Assembly: GCA_008080565.1 (NCBI GenBank)
Contig: VIKE01000019.1
Location: 1 to 37,254, forward strand
From: Rhodocyclaceae bacterium
GTDB taxonomy: Bacteria; Pseudomonadota; Gammaproteobacteria; Burkholderiales; Rhodocyclaceae
Length of the DNA: 37,254 bases
Direction of reading: 5' to 3'
Part shown: piece after piece, positions 15,032 to 23,411 of the stretch
Layout: each line of letters starts with the position of its first letter
Numbering within the stretch: position 1 is the first letter of the stretch
The notes under the pieces: generated by a model
Told to the model about the DNA's origin: nothing
The model's database searches: none
The model's input: the letters and a program-made list of their open reading frames with translations, nothing else
Program-made: the position numbers and the translations under genes

Positions 15032-15247
15032 CTATTCGGCGACGAGCACCACTTCTTCACCGGCAAAACTGACGACCTGGCCGGGTTTCATTTTTGCCCG
15101 TTTTCTCGTGTCGACCGTGGCATCGACCTTGACGCGCCCTTCGGCGATGGCGGCATGTGCCGCGCCACCGGATTCGCACAGGCCGGTGGCCTTGAGCAGT
15201 TGGTCGAGCTGGATGTATTCGCCGCGAATGGCAAAGGTGATGCTCAT
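15032..15247 (-). CDS. Small S4-domain RNA-binding protein (YbcJ-like)
   Basis: A 71-residue protein that is essentially a single S4 domain: IRGEYIQLDQLLKATGLCES, then GAAHAAIAEGRVKVDATVDTR, ending in GQVVSFAGEEVVLV. This matches the YbcJ family, which binds RNA and is thought to work on ribosomal or transfer RNA. The ATG at 15247 is chosen because AGGA lies seven bases upstream and it gives the family's usual length; the longer frame to 15391 adds an unrelated leader. A copy of the dispersed motif encodes residues VDATVDTRKRAKMKPG, within the S4 fold and without changing its length. Confidence 0.88.
   Translation of the reverse strand: MSITFAIRGEYIQLDQLLKATGLCESGGAAHAAIAEGRVKVDATVDTRKRAKMKPGQVVSFAGEEVVLVAE
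15085..15122 (-). repeat. Dispersed core + A/T-tract motif, copy 7 (coding)
   Basis: Read on the minus strand: TGCCACGGTCGACA, CGAGAAAACGG, then GCAAAAATGAAAC. The A/T tracts match copy 4 almost base for base. It is in frame in the S4 gene as ATVDTRKRAKMK. Confidence 0.82.
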
Positions 15248-15369
15248 GGGTATTCCTGTCGGTAACGGGGACAAGTGAGCGGATGGCTTGGCTTGTCGAA
15301 GGCGCTCATTGTATATCCATCGCCATTTTGCATCCCGCCGGGAAGGGATACGCCTCATCGCGGTGCGCC

Positions 15370-15411
15370 ACGTCATAAAAGGCACCAACAAGGCGCCCCG
15401 ACGTCATAAAA
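15370..15411. promoter_or_regulatory. Direct repeat ACGTCATAAAA, possible regulator site
   Basis: ACGTCATAAAA occurs at 15370-15380 and again at 15401-15411, exactly 31 bases apart (about three helical turns). The second copy continues into the near-palindrome AAAACGTCGTTTT. The position upstream of the GGDEF-EAL gene suggests cooperative binding of a regulator. Confidence 0.4.
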
Positions 15412-15436
15412 CGTCGTTTTGGGGTGGGTATGTTAA

Positions 15437-18040
15437 TTGCTGATACCAGGATCTATTCACTCGACTTCAGCCATTGCCGTGCACTTTCGTCCCAAACGCC
15501 AAAATCACAGCGGCGTCCCCCCCTCGCGATTGAATCACTCCAGAGTCCTCGATACGCTGGTCAAGAACCTTGAGGGTATGGCCTACCGCTGTCTGCACGA
15601 CGCTGGCTGGACAATGGTTTTCGTCAGCGATGGATGCCATGAGCTATGCGGCTATGCCTCTTCGGAAATTCTCGGCAAGACCGGGGTCTCTTGGGAGGAG
15701 ATCACCCACCCGGAAGATCGCAGGCGCGTCCGCGATTGCATCGAAGACGCCATGCGCAGCGGCCGGCGCTTTGCCGTCCAGTACCGGATCGTCAGCAAGT
15801 CGGGGCAAATCAAGTGGGTGGTCGAGCGCGGCGTGGCGATCCGCGACGAGCAGGGCGAAGCAGCACTGGAAGGCTTCATTGAAGACATTACGGCGCGGAG
15901 AGCGACGCTCGAGGCGCTTGAGGCAGCCGAGTTGCGCTATCGCAACATCTTCGAACACGCCTCGGAAGGCATCTTCCAGTCCACTCGCGATGGCCGCTAC
16001 CTTGCTGCCAACCCCGCGCTGGCCAGGCTTTATGGCTACGACAGTCCGCAGGCGCTGATGGCCGATCTGGCCGATATCGAACGCCTGCTCTATGTCCTGC
16101 CTGATCGCCGGGTGGACTTTCTGACCTTGATCGAAAGGGATGGCGAGGTCCTGAACTTCGAGTCCGAGGTTTACCGGCGCGATGGATCGCGCATCTGGAT
16201 TTCCGAAAATGCCCACGCTGTGCTCGGCACCAAGGGCGAATTCATCTGCTACGAGGGCACGGTGCAGGATATTTCGGAGCGCAAGCGGACCGAGGCGCAC
16301 CTCCAGCTGATGGCGATGGTTTTCTCGAACAGCAACGAAGCGATCATGGTGACCGATGCCGGCAATCGGATCATCGCCGTCAACCCGGCCTTCAGGAGGC
16401 TCACCGGCTACCTGCCGGATGAAGTGATGGGCAAGGATCCGCGCATCCTTTCGGCCGGCATTACCTCGCCCGAGGTGTTCTCCGACATGTGGGCCAGCCT
16501 GGATCGGCATGGTTCCTGGCAGGGCGAGTTGTGGGACCGCCGAAAATCGGGCGAGGCCTATCCCAAATGGCTGTCGATCTCGCTGGTCCGCGATGCTGAC
16601 GGGCAGATTCGCAATCACATCGGCAGTTTCATCGACATTTCGGAACTCAAAGCGACGCAGGAGCGCATCCGCCATCTCGCCCATCACGACACGCTGACCA
16701 ACCTGGCCAACCGTTTCAGCCTGCACGAAAAACTCGGCCAGGCCATCGCTTTCTGCAAACGCAATCACATGCAGTTGGCCCTGATGCTGATCGACCTTGA
16801 TCGCTTCAAGACGATCAACGACACCCTCGGCCACCAGGCCGGCGATGAACTGCTGATCCAGGTCGCCCAGCGCCTCTCGGCGGCGGTCCGCGAGAGCGAC
16901 ATCGTGGCCCGCCTGGGCGGCGACGAATTCGTTGTTGCCTTGCCCGGCATCGGCTCGCCTGCCGACGCTGCCCACCTGGCCGACAAGATCACCCGAGAGA
17001 TTTCCGCCCCCTACCTGATCAACGGTCAGGAGCTGCGCACCTCGCCGAGCATCGGCATCTGCGTGTACCCGGGAGACGGCACGGAAATCGGCGATCTGTT
17101 GAAAAATGCCGACGTTGCGATGTATCACGCCAAAGCCAAGGGACGCGGCAATTACCAGTTCTTCACCGAAGAAATGAACATCGCAACGACCGAGCGCATG
17201 AACCTCGAATCGGACTTGCGTCTGGCCATCGCCCGCGGCGAGTTTTTGCTCTACTACCAGCCCCAGCTCGACCTGCGCAGCGGCACCATCGTCGGCGTCG
17301 AGGCGCTGATCCGCTGGCAGCATCCCACCCGCGGTCTGGTCTCGCCGGCCGACTTCATCCCGATTGCCGAAGACAGCGGCATGATCTCGGCCATCGGCGA
17401 CTGGGTGCTCGAGGAAGCCTGCCGCCAGCTCAAGGCGTGGCAGACAAGGGGCATCACCCATATCCGCATGTCGATCAACCTGAGCACCGGCCAGTTTCTC
17501 GACAAGACCCTGCCGGCCCGCATCCACGAACTGCTGGCGAGCAACGGCCTGAGTGCCAGCCTGCTCGATCTGGAAGTGACCGAATCGATGTCGATGGCTT
17601 CGCCGGACGAATCGATCAGCGTCATGAAAACCCTGAGCAGCAGCGGACTGACGCTGTCGATCGACGATTTCGGCACGGGTTATTCGTCGCTGGCCTATCT
17701 CAAACTGCTGCCGATCCACACGCTGAAGATCGACCGCTCCTTTGTCAAGGACATCGAATCCGACCCCAACGATGCCGACATCTGCGACGTCACCGTGCTG
17801 CTCGCCCACAAGCTGGGCCTGGAAGTCGTCGCCGAGGGTGTCGAGACCGAGGCGCAACTGAAATTCCTGCTCAGCATCGGCTGCGAGAAAATCCAGGGCT
17901 ACCTGATCAGCAAACCGCTACCGGCCGATCAAGCCGAAAGGTTCATCCGCAACAATCCGCCGATGAATGATCTGGGGACCATCGACCTGTGGTCGTCGCC
18001 TGAACAATCCCCATCGATCGAAGAAAACTGCCCCGCCTGA
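15437..18040 (+). CDS. PAS-PAS-PAS-GGDEF-EAL c-di-GMP signalling protein
   Basis: Up to 867 residues. Three PAS domains lie at about 38-150, 165-285 and 288-410. A GGDEF diguanylate cyclase domain has an intact LGGDEF near 493 and a possible inhibitory RxxD site just before it (RESD). An EAL phosphodiesterase domain has intact VEALIRWQHP near 620 and DDFGTGYSSLAYL near 750. Both catalytic signatures are preserved, so it may make, degrade or switch c-di-GMP. No membrane segment or signal peptide is seen, so it senses in the cytoplasm. The start is unsure: this frame opens with TTG at 15437 after GGGGTGGG, GTG at 15479 is an alternative, and the ATG at 15430 is in another frame. PAS similarity begins only near residue 35. 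Confidence 0.92.
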   Translation: MLIPGSIHSTSAIAVHFRPKRQNHSGVPPSRLNHSRVLDTLVKNLEGMAYRCLHDAGWTMVFVSDGCHELCGYASSEILGKTGVSWEEITHPEDRRRVRDCIEDAMRSGRRFAVQYRIVSKSGQIKWVVERGVAIRDEQGEAALEGFIEDITARRATLEALEAAELRYRNIFEHASEGIFQSTRDGRYLAANPALARLYGYDSPQALMADLADIERLLYVLPDRRVDFLTLIERDGEVLNFESEVYRRDGSRIWISENAHAVLGTKGEFICYEGTVQDISERKRTEAHLQLMAMVFSNSNEAIMVTDAGNRIIAVNPAFRRLTGYLPDEVMGKDPRILSAGITSPEVFSDMWASLDRHGSWQGELWDRRKSGEAYPKWLSISLVRDADGQIRNHIGSFIDISELKATQERIRHLAHHDTLTNLANRFSLHEKLGQAIAFCKRNHMQLALMLIDLDRFKTINDTLGHQAGDELLIQVAQRLSAAVRESDIVARLGGDEFVVALPGIGSPADAAHLADKITREISAPYLINGQELRTSPSIGICVYPGDGTEIGDLLKNADVAMYHAKAKGRGNYQFFTEEMNIATTERMNLESDLRLAIARGEFLLYYQPQLDLRSGTIVGVEALIRWQHPTRGLVSPADFIPIAEDSGMISAIGDWVLEEACRQLKAWQTRGITHIRMSINLSTGQFLDKTLPARIHELLASNGLSASLLDLEVTESMSMASPDESISVMKTLSSSGLTLSIDDFGTGYSSLAYLKLLPIHTLKIDRSFVKDIESDPNDADICDVTVLLAHKLGLEVVAEGVETEAQLKFLLSIGCEKIQGYLISKPLPADQAERFIRNNPPMNDLGTIDLWSSPEQSPSIEENCPA

Positions 18041-18048
18041 CAACCGAC

Positions 18049-18070
18049 GCGGCCCGCGCCGCGGCTTTTT
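18049..18070 (+). terminator. Probable terminator after the GGDEF-EAL gene
   Basis: A short GC-only stem GCGGC / GCCGC with a four-base loop is followed by GGCTTTTT. It lies in the 40-base gap before the convergent lutC. Confidence 0.45.
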
Positions 18071-18080
18071 CCCCGGTGAG

Positions 18081-18728
18081 CTAGACCCGGCCAATCAGGA
18101 TCAGATGGACCCGGCACGGCCCGTGGGCGCCAAGGACGATGGTTTGTTCGATGTCGCCGGTGCGCGAGGGCCCGGAGATGAAATTGACGGCGCGCGGCAG
18201 GCTGCCACGTTCGGTACGGAGGAGCGCGAAGGCGTCTTCCATGGTTGCCACGATACGCGAAACATCGACCAGCGCGATGTGGGTTTCCGGCAGCAGGCTG
18301 ATGGTGGCCGGTGTTTGCGGGCCGGAGAGCAGCATCAGCGTGCCGCTTTCGGCAATGGCGCAGAAGCAGCCGGAAATGCCCGTTTTATCGGCGTCGACCG
18401 CAGGACGGGCGGCGACGGACAGGCCGCTGGCCGCCCAGTCCAGCCCGCCGACGTCTGCTGTTGCCACCGCCTCGCCGGCCAGCCCGTTTGCTGCAAGATA
18501 AGCCGCCACAGCGGACGGCACCTCGGCCAGAGTGGCAACAGCGGCAACCGTACTCGACAGGTATTCGGCCTTGGCCTGAAAGCGGCCGACCAGATCGGCG
18601 TTGATGACCGGCTGCGGCCCGCGTTCCACTGTTGTCAACGACGCGACGGCCACCGCCCGGCGCCCGGCAAAATCGTCCTTGCCGACACCGCGCCGGACGC
18701 GTCCGAGGATGTCGTCCCGGGCGCTCAT
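18081..18728 (-). CDS. lutC: Lactate utilisation protein C, LUD domain
   Basis: A 215-residue protein of the LutC/YkgG group. The LUD-domain core is visible as TGISGCFCAIAESGTLML near 120-138 and ISGPSRTGDIEQTIVLGAHGP near 183-204. With LutA and LutB it forms an iron-sulfur complex that oxidises L-lactate to pyruvate. It is the last gene of the operon, and its start overlaps the dehydrogenase stop by four bases (ATGA). A degenerate copy of the dispersed motif lies within the segment RPAVDADKTGISG. Confidence 0.9.
   Translation of the reverse strand: MSARDDILGRVRRGVGKDDFAGRRAVAVASLTTVERGPQPVINADLVGRFQAKAEYLSSTVAAVATLAEVPSAVAAYLAANGLAGEAVATADVGGLDWAASGLSVAARPAVDADKTGISGCFCAIAESGTLMLLSGPQTPATISLLPETHIALVDVSRIVATMEDAFALLRTERGSLPRAVNFISGPSRTGDIEQTIVLGAHGPCRVHLILIGRV
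18375..18405 (-). repeat. Dispersed core + A/T-tract motif, copy 8 (coding, degenerate)
   Basis: Read on the minus strand: TCCTGCGGTCGACG, CCGATAAAACGG, then GCATTTCC. The first A tract and the CGGGC spacer are kept, while the second tract is weak. It is in frame in lutC as PAVDADKTG. Confidence 0.5.
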
Positions 18729-19681
18729 GCCACGCGGTTCTTCGGCGCCCCGGCGACGAAGGCTTCGATGTTGTCGATGAGCTGATCAGCCAGCGTTTGC
18801 ATGGCCGGCCGGCTGGACCAGCCGACATGCGGCGTGAGCAGGAAATTGGGCAGGGCGAGCAAGGCCGGATCGACCATCGGGTGATCGGCCGGCGGCGGTT
18901 CGACGGTTATCGCATCGAATCCCGCCCCGGCAATCCAGCCTTCCTTGAGGGCGCGGATCAGGGCCAGTTCATTGACGATACCGCCGCGTGCCGTGTTGAT
19001 GAGCAGGGCCGACGGCTTCATGGCGCGTAACTCGGCCTCGCCGATAAGGTTCAGGGTTTCTGCCGTCAGCGGGCAATGCAGGCTGATCGCATCAGCCTCG
19101 GCGAGCACTTCGGCGAACGCCGTGTAGCCGGGGCGAACAATCGCCACACCCTTGTGCTCGGCGCGCAACACGCGCATGCCGAAGGCCTCGGCCAGCCGCG
19201 CCACACCCTTGCCCAGCGTGCCGCTGCCGATCAGGCCGAGTGTCGCGCCGTGCAGGTCACGGATCGGATGATCGAACAGGCAAAACTGCTCGGCCCGTTG
19301 CCAGCCGCCGGCCAGCAGGGTTTCGCGCCAGGCCGCGAGGTTGCGCGAGAGGGCCAGGAGCAGGGCCATGACGTGCTCGGGCACGGTATGCACGGCATAG
19401 CCGCGAATGTTCGAAACGACAATGCCGCGCGCCCGGCAGGCGTCGAGATCGACGTTGTTGGTACCGGTCGCCGAGACGGCGATCATCTTGAGATCGGGCA
19501 GCGCGGCGACGGCGGCGGCATCGATGGCCACCTTGTTGGTGATGGCAATCGTCGCCCCGGCCAGGCGCTCGATGACTTGCCCCGGCGCCGTTTTGGCATG
19601 CTCGACCCAGTCGTGCGCGAAGGCCGGCCGCCGAACTTCGGCGATCAGCGATTCGCCTTCGAGCTGGACGATGCGCAACAT
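18725..19681 (-). CDS. D-isomer 2-hydroxyacid dehydrogenase (glycerate dehydrogenase-like)
   Basis: A 318-residue NAD(P)-dependent dehydrogenase. The Rossmann motif LGLIGSGTLGKGVARLAEAF lies near 145-164, the catalytic arginine is in LINTARGGIVNE near 227-238, and the catalytic histidine is in LTPHVGWSS near 280. It reduces or oxidises a 2-oxo/2-hydroxy acid such as hydroxypyruvate/glycerate or glyoxylate/glycolate; the substrate cannot be fixed from sequence. It sits inside the lut-type operon, coupled by one base upstream (TGATG) and four bases downstream (ATGA), so it is meant to be made together with the Lut proteins. Confidence 0.9.
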   Translation of the reverse strand: MLRIVQLEGESLIAEVRRPAFAHDWVEHAKTAPGQVIERLAGATIAITNKVAIDAAAVAALPDLKMIAVSATGTNNVDLDACRARGIVVSNIRGYAVHTVPEHVMALLLALSRNLAAWRETLLAGGWQRAEQFCLFDHPIRDLHGATLGLIGSGTLGKGVARLAEAFGMRVLRAEHKGVAIVRPGYTAFAEVLAEADAISLHCPLTAETLNLIGEAELRAMKPSALLINTARGGIVNELALIRALKEGWIAGAGFDAITVEPPPADHPMVDPALLALPNFLLTPHVGWSSRPAMQTLADQLIDNIEAFVAGAPKNRVA

Positions 19682-20379
19682 CAGGCAGCTTTCATCTCGA
19701 ACGGGATACCGGCCGTTTCGGCAATGGCGCCGACCTGGACGCCGAGCGCGGCATGGCCGGCATAAACGAGCCGATCAATGCCGGCGGCGCACATGCCTTC
19801 GATGGCCGCCGTGTCGCCCTGCATGAGATTGAGCACGCCGGCCGGCCACTCGGCACGTCCCGAGAGTTCGCACAGGGCGTAGGCGGCCGACGGCGCTTTT
19901 AGACTTGGCTTGACGACGACAGTCGCCCCGGCCATCAGGGCTGGCGCGATGACTTCGGCCAAGCTGGCCAAGGGCCGCGAGGCATCGAGAACCAAGCCGA
20001 ACACCCCGGTTTCGCCGACCGAAGCGCCATGCAGGGCGGCGACCGCTTCGCCGACTTCGGCGGTGGCCCGCGCTTCGTCGAAGCCGCAATCCTGCATCAG
20101 CAATTTGGCAAAGTGCCCGCTGTAGTTGTCGAGCGCATCGCCCAGGCTGGCCAGGCAGACACGCCGCGCCGGCATGCCCATCATCGCCCAGGCGGACTGG
20201 GCCACCTGGGCGGCGCCGACGGCCTCGGCCGCCTCGCTCGCTCCGCACAGCGGGACGCGGCGAACGGCCTCGCCGGTGGCCGGGTTGGTCACGTCAAAAA
20301 AGGCGTCGGTCACGGTCAAAAAGGCGTGACCGTTGATCCACAGTGGGATGGCTTTCGGGCCTTCGGCTGAAAATTCCAT
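19681..20379 (-). CDS. Half-length aldehyde dehydrogenase-like protein (N-terminal domain only)
   Basis: The protein has 232 residues, while aldehyde dehydrogenases usually have about 480. It begins like a complete ALDH (PLWINGHAFLTVTDAFFDVTNPATGEAV) and contains the NAD-site strand VVVKPSLKAPSAAYALCELS followed by WPAGVLNLMQGD. It ends at GIPFEMKAA before any catalytic cysteine domain. No second half is found in any frame downstream, where the hydroxyacid dehydrogenase begins with a one-base overlap. That precise coupling argues against a decaying pseudogene. I chose ATG 20379; the longer frame to 20694 is an antisense shadow of lutB. It may bind nucleotide or act as a partner subunit; it cannot be a normal aldehyde dehydrogenase. 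Confidence 0.75.
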   Translation of the reverse strand: MEFSAEGPKAIPLWINGHAFLTVTDAFFDVTNPATGEAVRRVPLCGASEAAEAVGAAQVAQSAWAMMGMPARRVCLASLGDALDNYSGHFAKLLMQDCGFDEARATAEVGEAVAALHGASVGETGVFGLVLDASRPLASLAEVIAPALMAGATVVVKPSLKAPSAAYALCELSGRAEWPAGVLNLMQGDTAAIEGMCAAGIDRLVYAGHAALGVQVGAIAETAGIPFEMKAA

Positions 20380-20381
20380 GT

Positions 20382-21821
20382 TCAGGGCTTCTTTCTTGCT
20401 GAGTAAAGTTCGTGAAATGTCCGGCCGGAGGATACCGGCAGATCGCGTCCTGCGGTCCACTCCGGCGCCAAGCCAAAAATGCGGATGCGGCCGCTGCCGT
20501 CGGCCAGCCAGTTGAGGTAGCGGGCGGCACGCCGAGCCAACCAGCGATAGAGCACTGGCTTGCCGGCCACCCAGGCCCAGGCCTTGAGCGCCAGCCGCTC
20601 GGACCACGGGCGCAGACCGCGCTCGTTCTGCTCCTCGCGCAGGCGATGCATGAGCGCCGGCAGCGGAATTTCGACGGGGCAGACGGCGCCGCACTGGTTA
20701 CATCCGGTGGAGGCGTGCGGCAGGTCGAGGGCGTTCTCGATGCCGGTAAACAGCGGCGTCAGCACCGAGCCCATGGGGCCGGGATAGACCCAGCCGTAGG
20801 CATGGCCGCCGAGCGAGAAATAGACCGGGCAATGGTTCATGCAGGCGCCGCAGCGGATGCAACGCAGCATGTCCTGATAGTCGGAGCCGAGCAGATTGGC
20901 CCGACCGTTATCGACGAGGATGAAGACGGTCTTTTCCGGGCCGTCGTGGTCGCCCTCGCGCTTCGTGCCGGTGAGCAGTGAAACGTAATTGGAAATCGAC
21001 TGGCCGGTGGCCGAGCGCGGCAGCAGGCGCATGAGCGTCGCAAAATCTTCGAGCGTCGGGACGATTTTTTCGATGCCGGAGATCACGACATGGACTTTCG
21101 GCAGCGTCGTCACCATCCGGCCATTGCCTTCGTTGGTGACGAGCGCCGCACTGCCGGTTTCGGCGATCAGGAAATTGGCGCCTGAAATGCCCATCTCGGC
21201 GCTCAGGAAATGCTGGCGCAGCACTGCACGGGCTTCTTGCGCCATGGCCGGAATGTCGGACGAGGTCCGCGTTTCGAGCGGCCGTCCATGTTCTTTGGCA
21301 AACAATGCTTCGACTTCGCCGATGGTTTTATGCACGGCGGGCGCGATGATGTGCGATGGCGTCTCGCCAGCCAGTTGGACGATGTATTCGCCAAGGTCGG
21401 TCTCGACCGGGCGGATGCCGGCGGCAGCCAGCGCCTCGTTGAGCTGCGCTTCTTCGGAGAGCATCGATTTCGACTTGACCGCCTTGCTCACGCCATGGCG
21501 AAGGGCGATGTCGACGACCAGCTGGCTGACCTCGGCGCCATCACGGGCCCACAGCACTTCGGCGCCGGTCGCCGTGGCCCGCTCCTCGAAAAGTTCGAGC
21601 CAGACATCGAGATCGGCGAGTGTTCGATTTCGGATGTTTTTCCCGGTTGACCGTAGCAACGCGAAATCGAGGCCGTCCTCGGCCAGCGAAGCAATGCCCT
21701 TGGCCCGCTTGCCGACGAACAAGGGCTTGGCCTTCTGCAAAGCGCGTTGCAACACCGCATTTCGCACCTTTTCCCCGGCCCGGGCGTGGAAATGCATGGC
21801 TTGTGAACGATGGTCGACCAT
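20382..21821 (-). CDS. lutB: Lactate utilisation iron-sulfur protein B
   Basis: A 479-residue LutB/YkgF-type protein. An N-terminal LUD region (KSKSMLSEE near 155, GISGANFLIAETGSAALVTN near 233) is followed by two [4Fe-4S] cysteine clusters, CIRCGACMNHCP near 318 and CNQCGAVCPVE near 370, and a C-terminal DUF3390-type tail. It carries electrons in the L-lactate oxidising LutABC complex. The start overlaps the lutA stop as TGATG, and the gap to the next gene is two bases. A copy of the dispersed motif sits in the N-terminal region and encodes LRSTGKNIRNRT at a position where orthologues as I know them have a variable helix of the same length. Confidence 0.93.
   Translation of the reverse strand: MVDHRSQAMHFHARAGEKVRNAVLQRALQKAKPLFVGKRAKGIASLAEDGLDFALLRSTGKNIRNRTLADLDVWLELFEERATATGAEVLWARDGAEVSQLVVDIALRHGVSKAVKSKSMLSEEAQLNEALAAAGIRPVETDLGEYIVQLAGETPSHIIAPAVHKTIGEVEALFAKEHGRPLETRTSSDIPAMAQEARAVLRQHFLSAEMGISGANFLIAETGSAALVTNEGNGRMVTTLPKVHVVISGIEKIVPTLEDFATLMRLLPRSATGQSISNYVSLLTGTKREGDHDGPEKTVFILVDNGRANLLGSDYQDMLRCIRCGACMNHCPVYFSLGGHAYGWVYPGPMGSVLTPLFTGIENALDLPHASTGCNQCGAVCPVEIPLPALMHRLREEQNERGLRPWSERLALKAWAWVAGKPVLYRWLARRAARYLNWLADGSGRIRIFGLAPEWTAGRDLPVSSGRTFHELYSARKKP
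21625..21658 (-). repeat. Dispersed core + A/T-tract motif, copy 9 (coding)
   Basis: Read on the minus strand: TGCTACGGTCAACC, GGGAAAAACATCC, then GAAATCG. The core is perfect. It is in lutB, read in a different frame from most other coding copies. Confidence 0.78.
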
Positions 21822-22552
21822 CAGACTTCGCCCCCGCCGGCCAGCACTTCGGCAATATGCAGAACGCGCGTCGTTTCATCGCCACGCCGGCGCAAACGGC
21901 CTTCGATGTTGATCAGGCAGCCAAGGTCGCCTCCGACCACCGCATCAGTCGCTGCCGCCGCTATCGCGTCGCACTTGCGGTCGACAATCTGCGTCGACAC
22001 CTCGCCAAACTTGACCGAAAACGCGCCACCAAAGCCGCAGCATTCTTCGCAGTCCGTCATTTCCTTGAGGCTCAGGCCGCGCACCTTGCGCAGCAATTCG
22101 CGCGGCTGGCGCTTGATGCCCAGGCCGCGCAGGCCCTTGCAGGAGTCGTGGTAGGTGACGCTGCCAGCGAAGTCAGGTGCAACGAAATCGCTCTTCACCA
22201 CATCGGCCAGAAAGCTCGTCAGTTCGAAAGTCCGGTCGGCCAGCGCCATTGCCCTTGGCCCCCATTGCGGATCATCGACAAAGAGTTGCGGATAAACATT
22301 GCGGATCTGGTCCGCGCACGAACCGGACGGAATCACCACGTAATCGTAAGCCTCCAGCTCGGCAATCGCCTTCTTCGCCAGATCGACGGCAAGCGGACGA
22401 TTTCCTGCACTCCAGGCCGGTTGACCGCAGCAAGTCTGGCCCTCCGGCACGAAAACCTCGGCGCCCGTGGCCTCAAGCAGACGCAACGCAGCAAAGCCGA
22501 CCGAGGGGCGCATCAGGTCAACCAGACAGGTAACGTAGAGGGCTAAGCGCAT
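21821..22552 (-). CDS. lutA: Lactate utilisation (Fe-S)-binding protein A, CCG domains
   Basis: A 243-residue LutA/YkgE-type protein with two cysteine-rich CCG domains: TCCGQPAWSAG with SGSCADQ in the first half, HDSCKGLRGLG and ECCGFGGAFSVKF in the second. These domains bind an iron-sulfur cluster as in heterodisulfide reductase and glycolate oxidase subunit GlcF. It is the first gene of the lut-type operon and divergent from an IclR regulator. The ATG at 22552 is preferred because the sequence MRLALYVTCLVD is the family's usual start; the frame extends to 22570. A motif copy overlaps the conserved CCGQP codons. Confidence 0.92.
   Translation of the reverse strand: MRLALYVTCLVDLMRPSVGFAALRLLEATGAEVFVPEGQTCCGQPAWSAGNRPLAVDLAKKAIAELEAYDYVVIPSGSCADQIRNVYPQLFVDDPQWGPRAMALADRTFELTSFLADVVKSDFVAPDFAGSVTYHDSCKGLRGLGIKRQPRELLRKVRGLSLKEMTDCEECCGFGGAFSVKFGEVSTQIVDRKCDAIAAAATDAVVGGDLGCLINIEGRLRRRGDETTRVLHIAEVLAGGGEV
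22398..22432 (-). repeat. Dispersed core + A/T-tract motif, copy 10 (coding, partial)
   Basis: Read on the minus strand: TGCTGCGGTCAACC, GG, and a second tract GGAAATCG; the first A tract is missing. The core encodes the conserved CCGQP of LutA, so part of the match may be forced by the protein. Confidence 0.4.
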
Positions 22553-22622
22553 GCTAATATTGCGGCGCACAAGAAAACGAAGTGGCTAATGCTACTCAAA
22601 GCACACCAATAAAGGAATCCAG

Positions 22623-23411
22623 TTGTCTGAAGCTGCCAGCGGGCCGGCCAAAACGCCAGGCACCATCCAGGTCATCGAGCGCATGATGTCGCTGCTCGAT
22701 GCCCTCGCCGCGTCCCCGGACTCGGCAAGCCTGAAACAGCTGGCCCAGGCCACCGAACTTCATCCGTCGACAGCGCACCGAATTCTGGCCGCAATGACCG
22801 CCGCGCGCTTTGTCGAACGTCAGGATGCCGGCACCTATCGTCTCGGCATCCGCCTGCTGGAACTCGGCGGCATCGTCAAATCGCGCATCAACATGCGCGA
22901 AGTCGCCCTGCCTTTCATGCAGGAACTGCATGAAAAAATCGGCGAAGCGATCAATCTCGGCGCGCGTCACGAAGACGAAATCGTCTATCTCGAGCGTACT
23001 TCGTCGGGCCGCGCACTGGTCCGCGTGGTCTACCTCGTCGGTGGCCGCGCACCGCTGCACCTGACCTCGCTCGGCAAGCTCTTCCTGGCCACCGAGAGCG
23101 CCCAGAAAGTTCGCGAATACGCCAAACGCACCGGACTGCCAGGCAAGACCCCGCATTCGCTGACCACCCTTGTCGCCCTGGAAAAGGAACTCGACAAGGT
23201 GCGCCGGCACGGCGTCGCCTACGACGACGAAGAAGCCGAACTTGGCCTCAAATGCGTCGCCGCTCCGATCCATGACGATGAAGGCAATGTCGTGGCCGCG
23301 CTTTCGGTTTCCGCGCCGGCCGACCGCCACGATCCCGACTGGGCTCGCCTGGTCAAGCAGACGGCAGACGCCGTCTCGCAAACCCTCGGCTACACCGGCC
23401 CGAAAAAATAA
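22623..23411 (+). CDS. IclR-family transcriptional regulator
   Basis: A 262-residue protein. An N-terminal winged helix (residues 17-75, with LKQLAQATELHPSTAHRILAAM as the recognition region) is followed by the IclR effector-binding domain, including NLGARHEDEIVYLER and LHLTSLGKLFLA. IclR proteins are effector-responsive repressors or activators, often of carboxylate catabolism. The start is TTG at 22623, supported by AAAGGA six bases upstream. It is divergent from lutA with about 70 bases between the start codons, so it most likely controls the lut-type operon and itself. Confidence 0.9.
   Translation: MSEAASGPAKTPGTIQVIERMMSLLDALAASPDSASLKQLAQATELHPSTAHRILAAMTAARFVERQDAGTYRLGIRLLELGGIVKSRINMREVALPFMQELHEKIGEAINLGARHEDEIVYLERTSSGRALVRVVYLVGGRAPLHLTSLGKLFLATESAQKVREYAKRTGLPGKTPHSLTTLVALEKELDKVRRHGVAYDDEEAELGLKCVAAPIHDDEGNVVAALSVSAPADRHDPDWARLVKQTADAVSQTLGYTGPKK

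Noticed and set aside
15430..15570. Short frame from the ATG at 15430 (46 codons) as a leader peptide of the GGDEF-EAL gene
   Set aside because: No supporting features; it may simply reflect uncertainty about the true start.
15644..17857. Long minus-strand open frame (737 codons) opposite the GGDEF-EAL gene
   Set aside because: Antisense shadow of a protein with intact GGDEF and EAL motifs.
20380..20694. N-terminal extension of the half-length aldehyde dehydrogenase
   Set aside because: It lies wholly within lutB in another frame and reads as Arg/Ala-rich shadow; ATG 20379 begins the family-like sequence.
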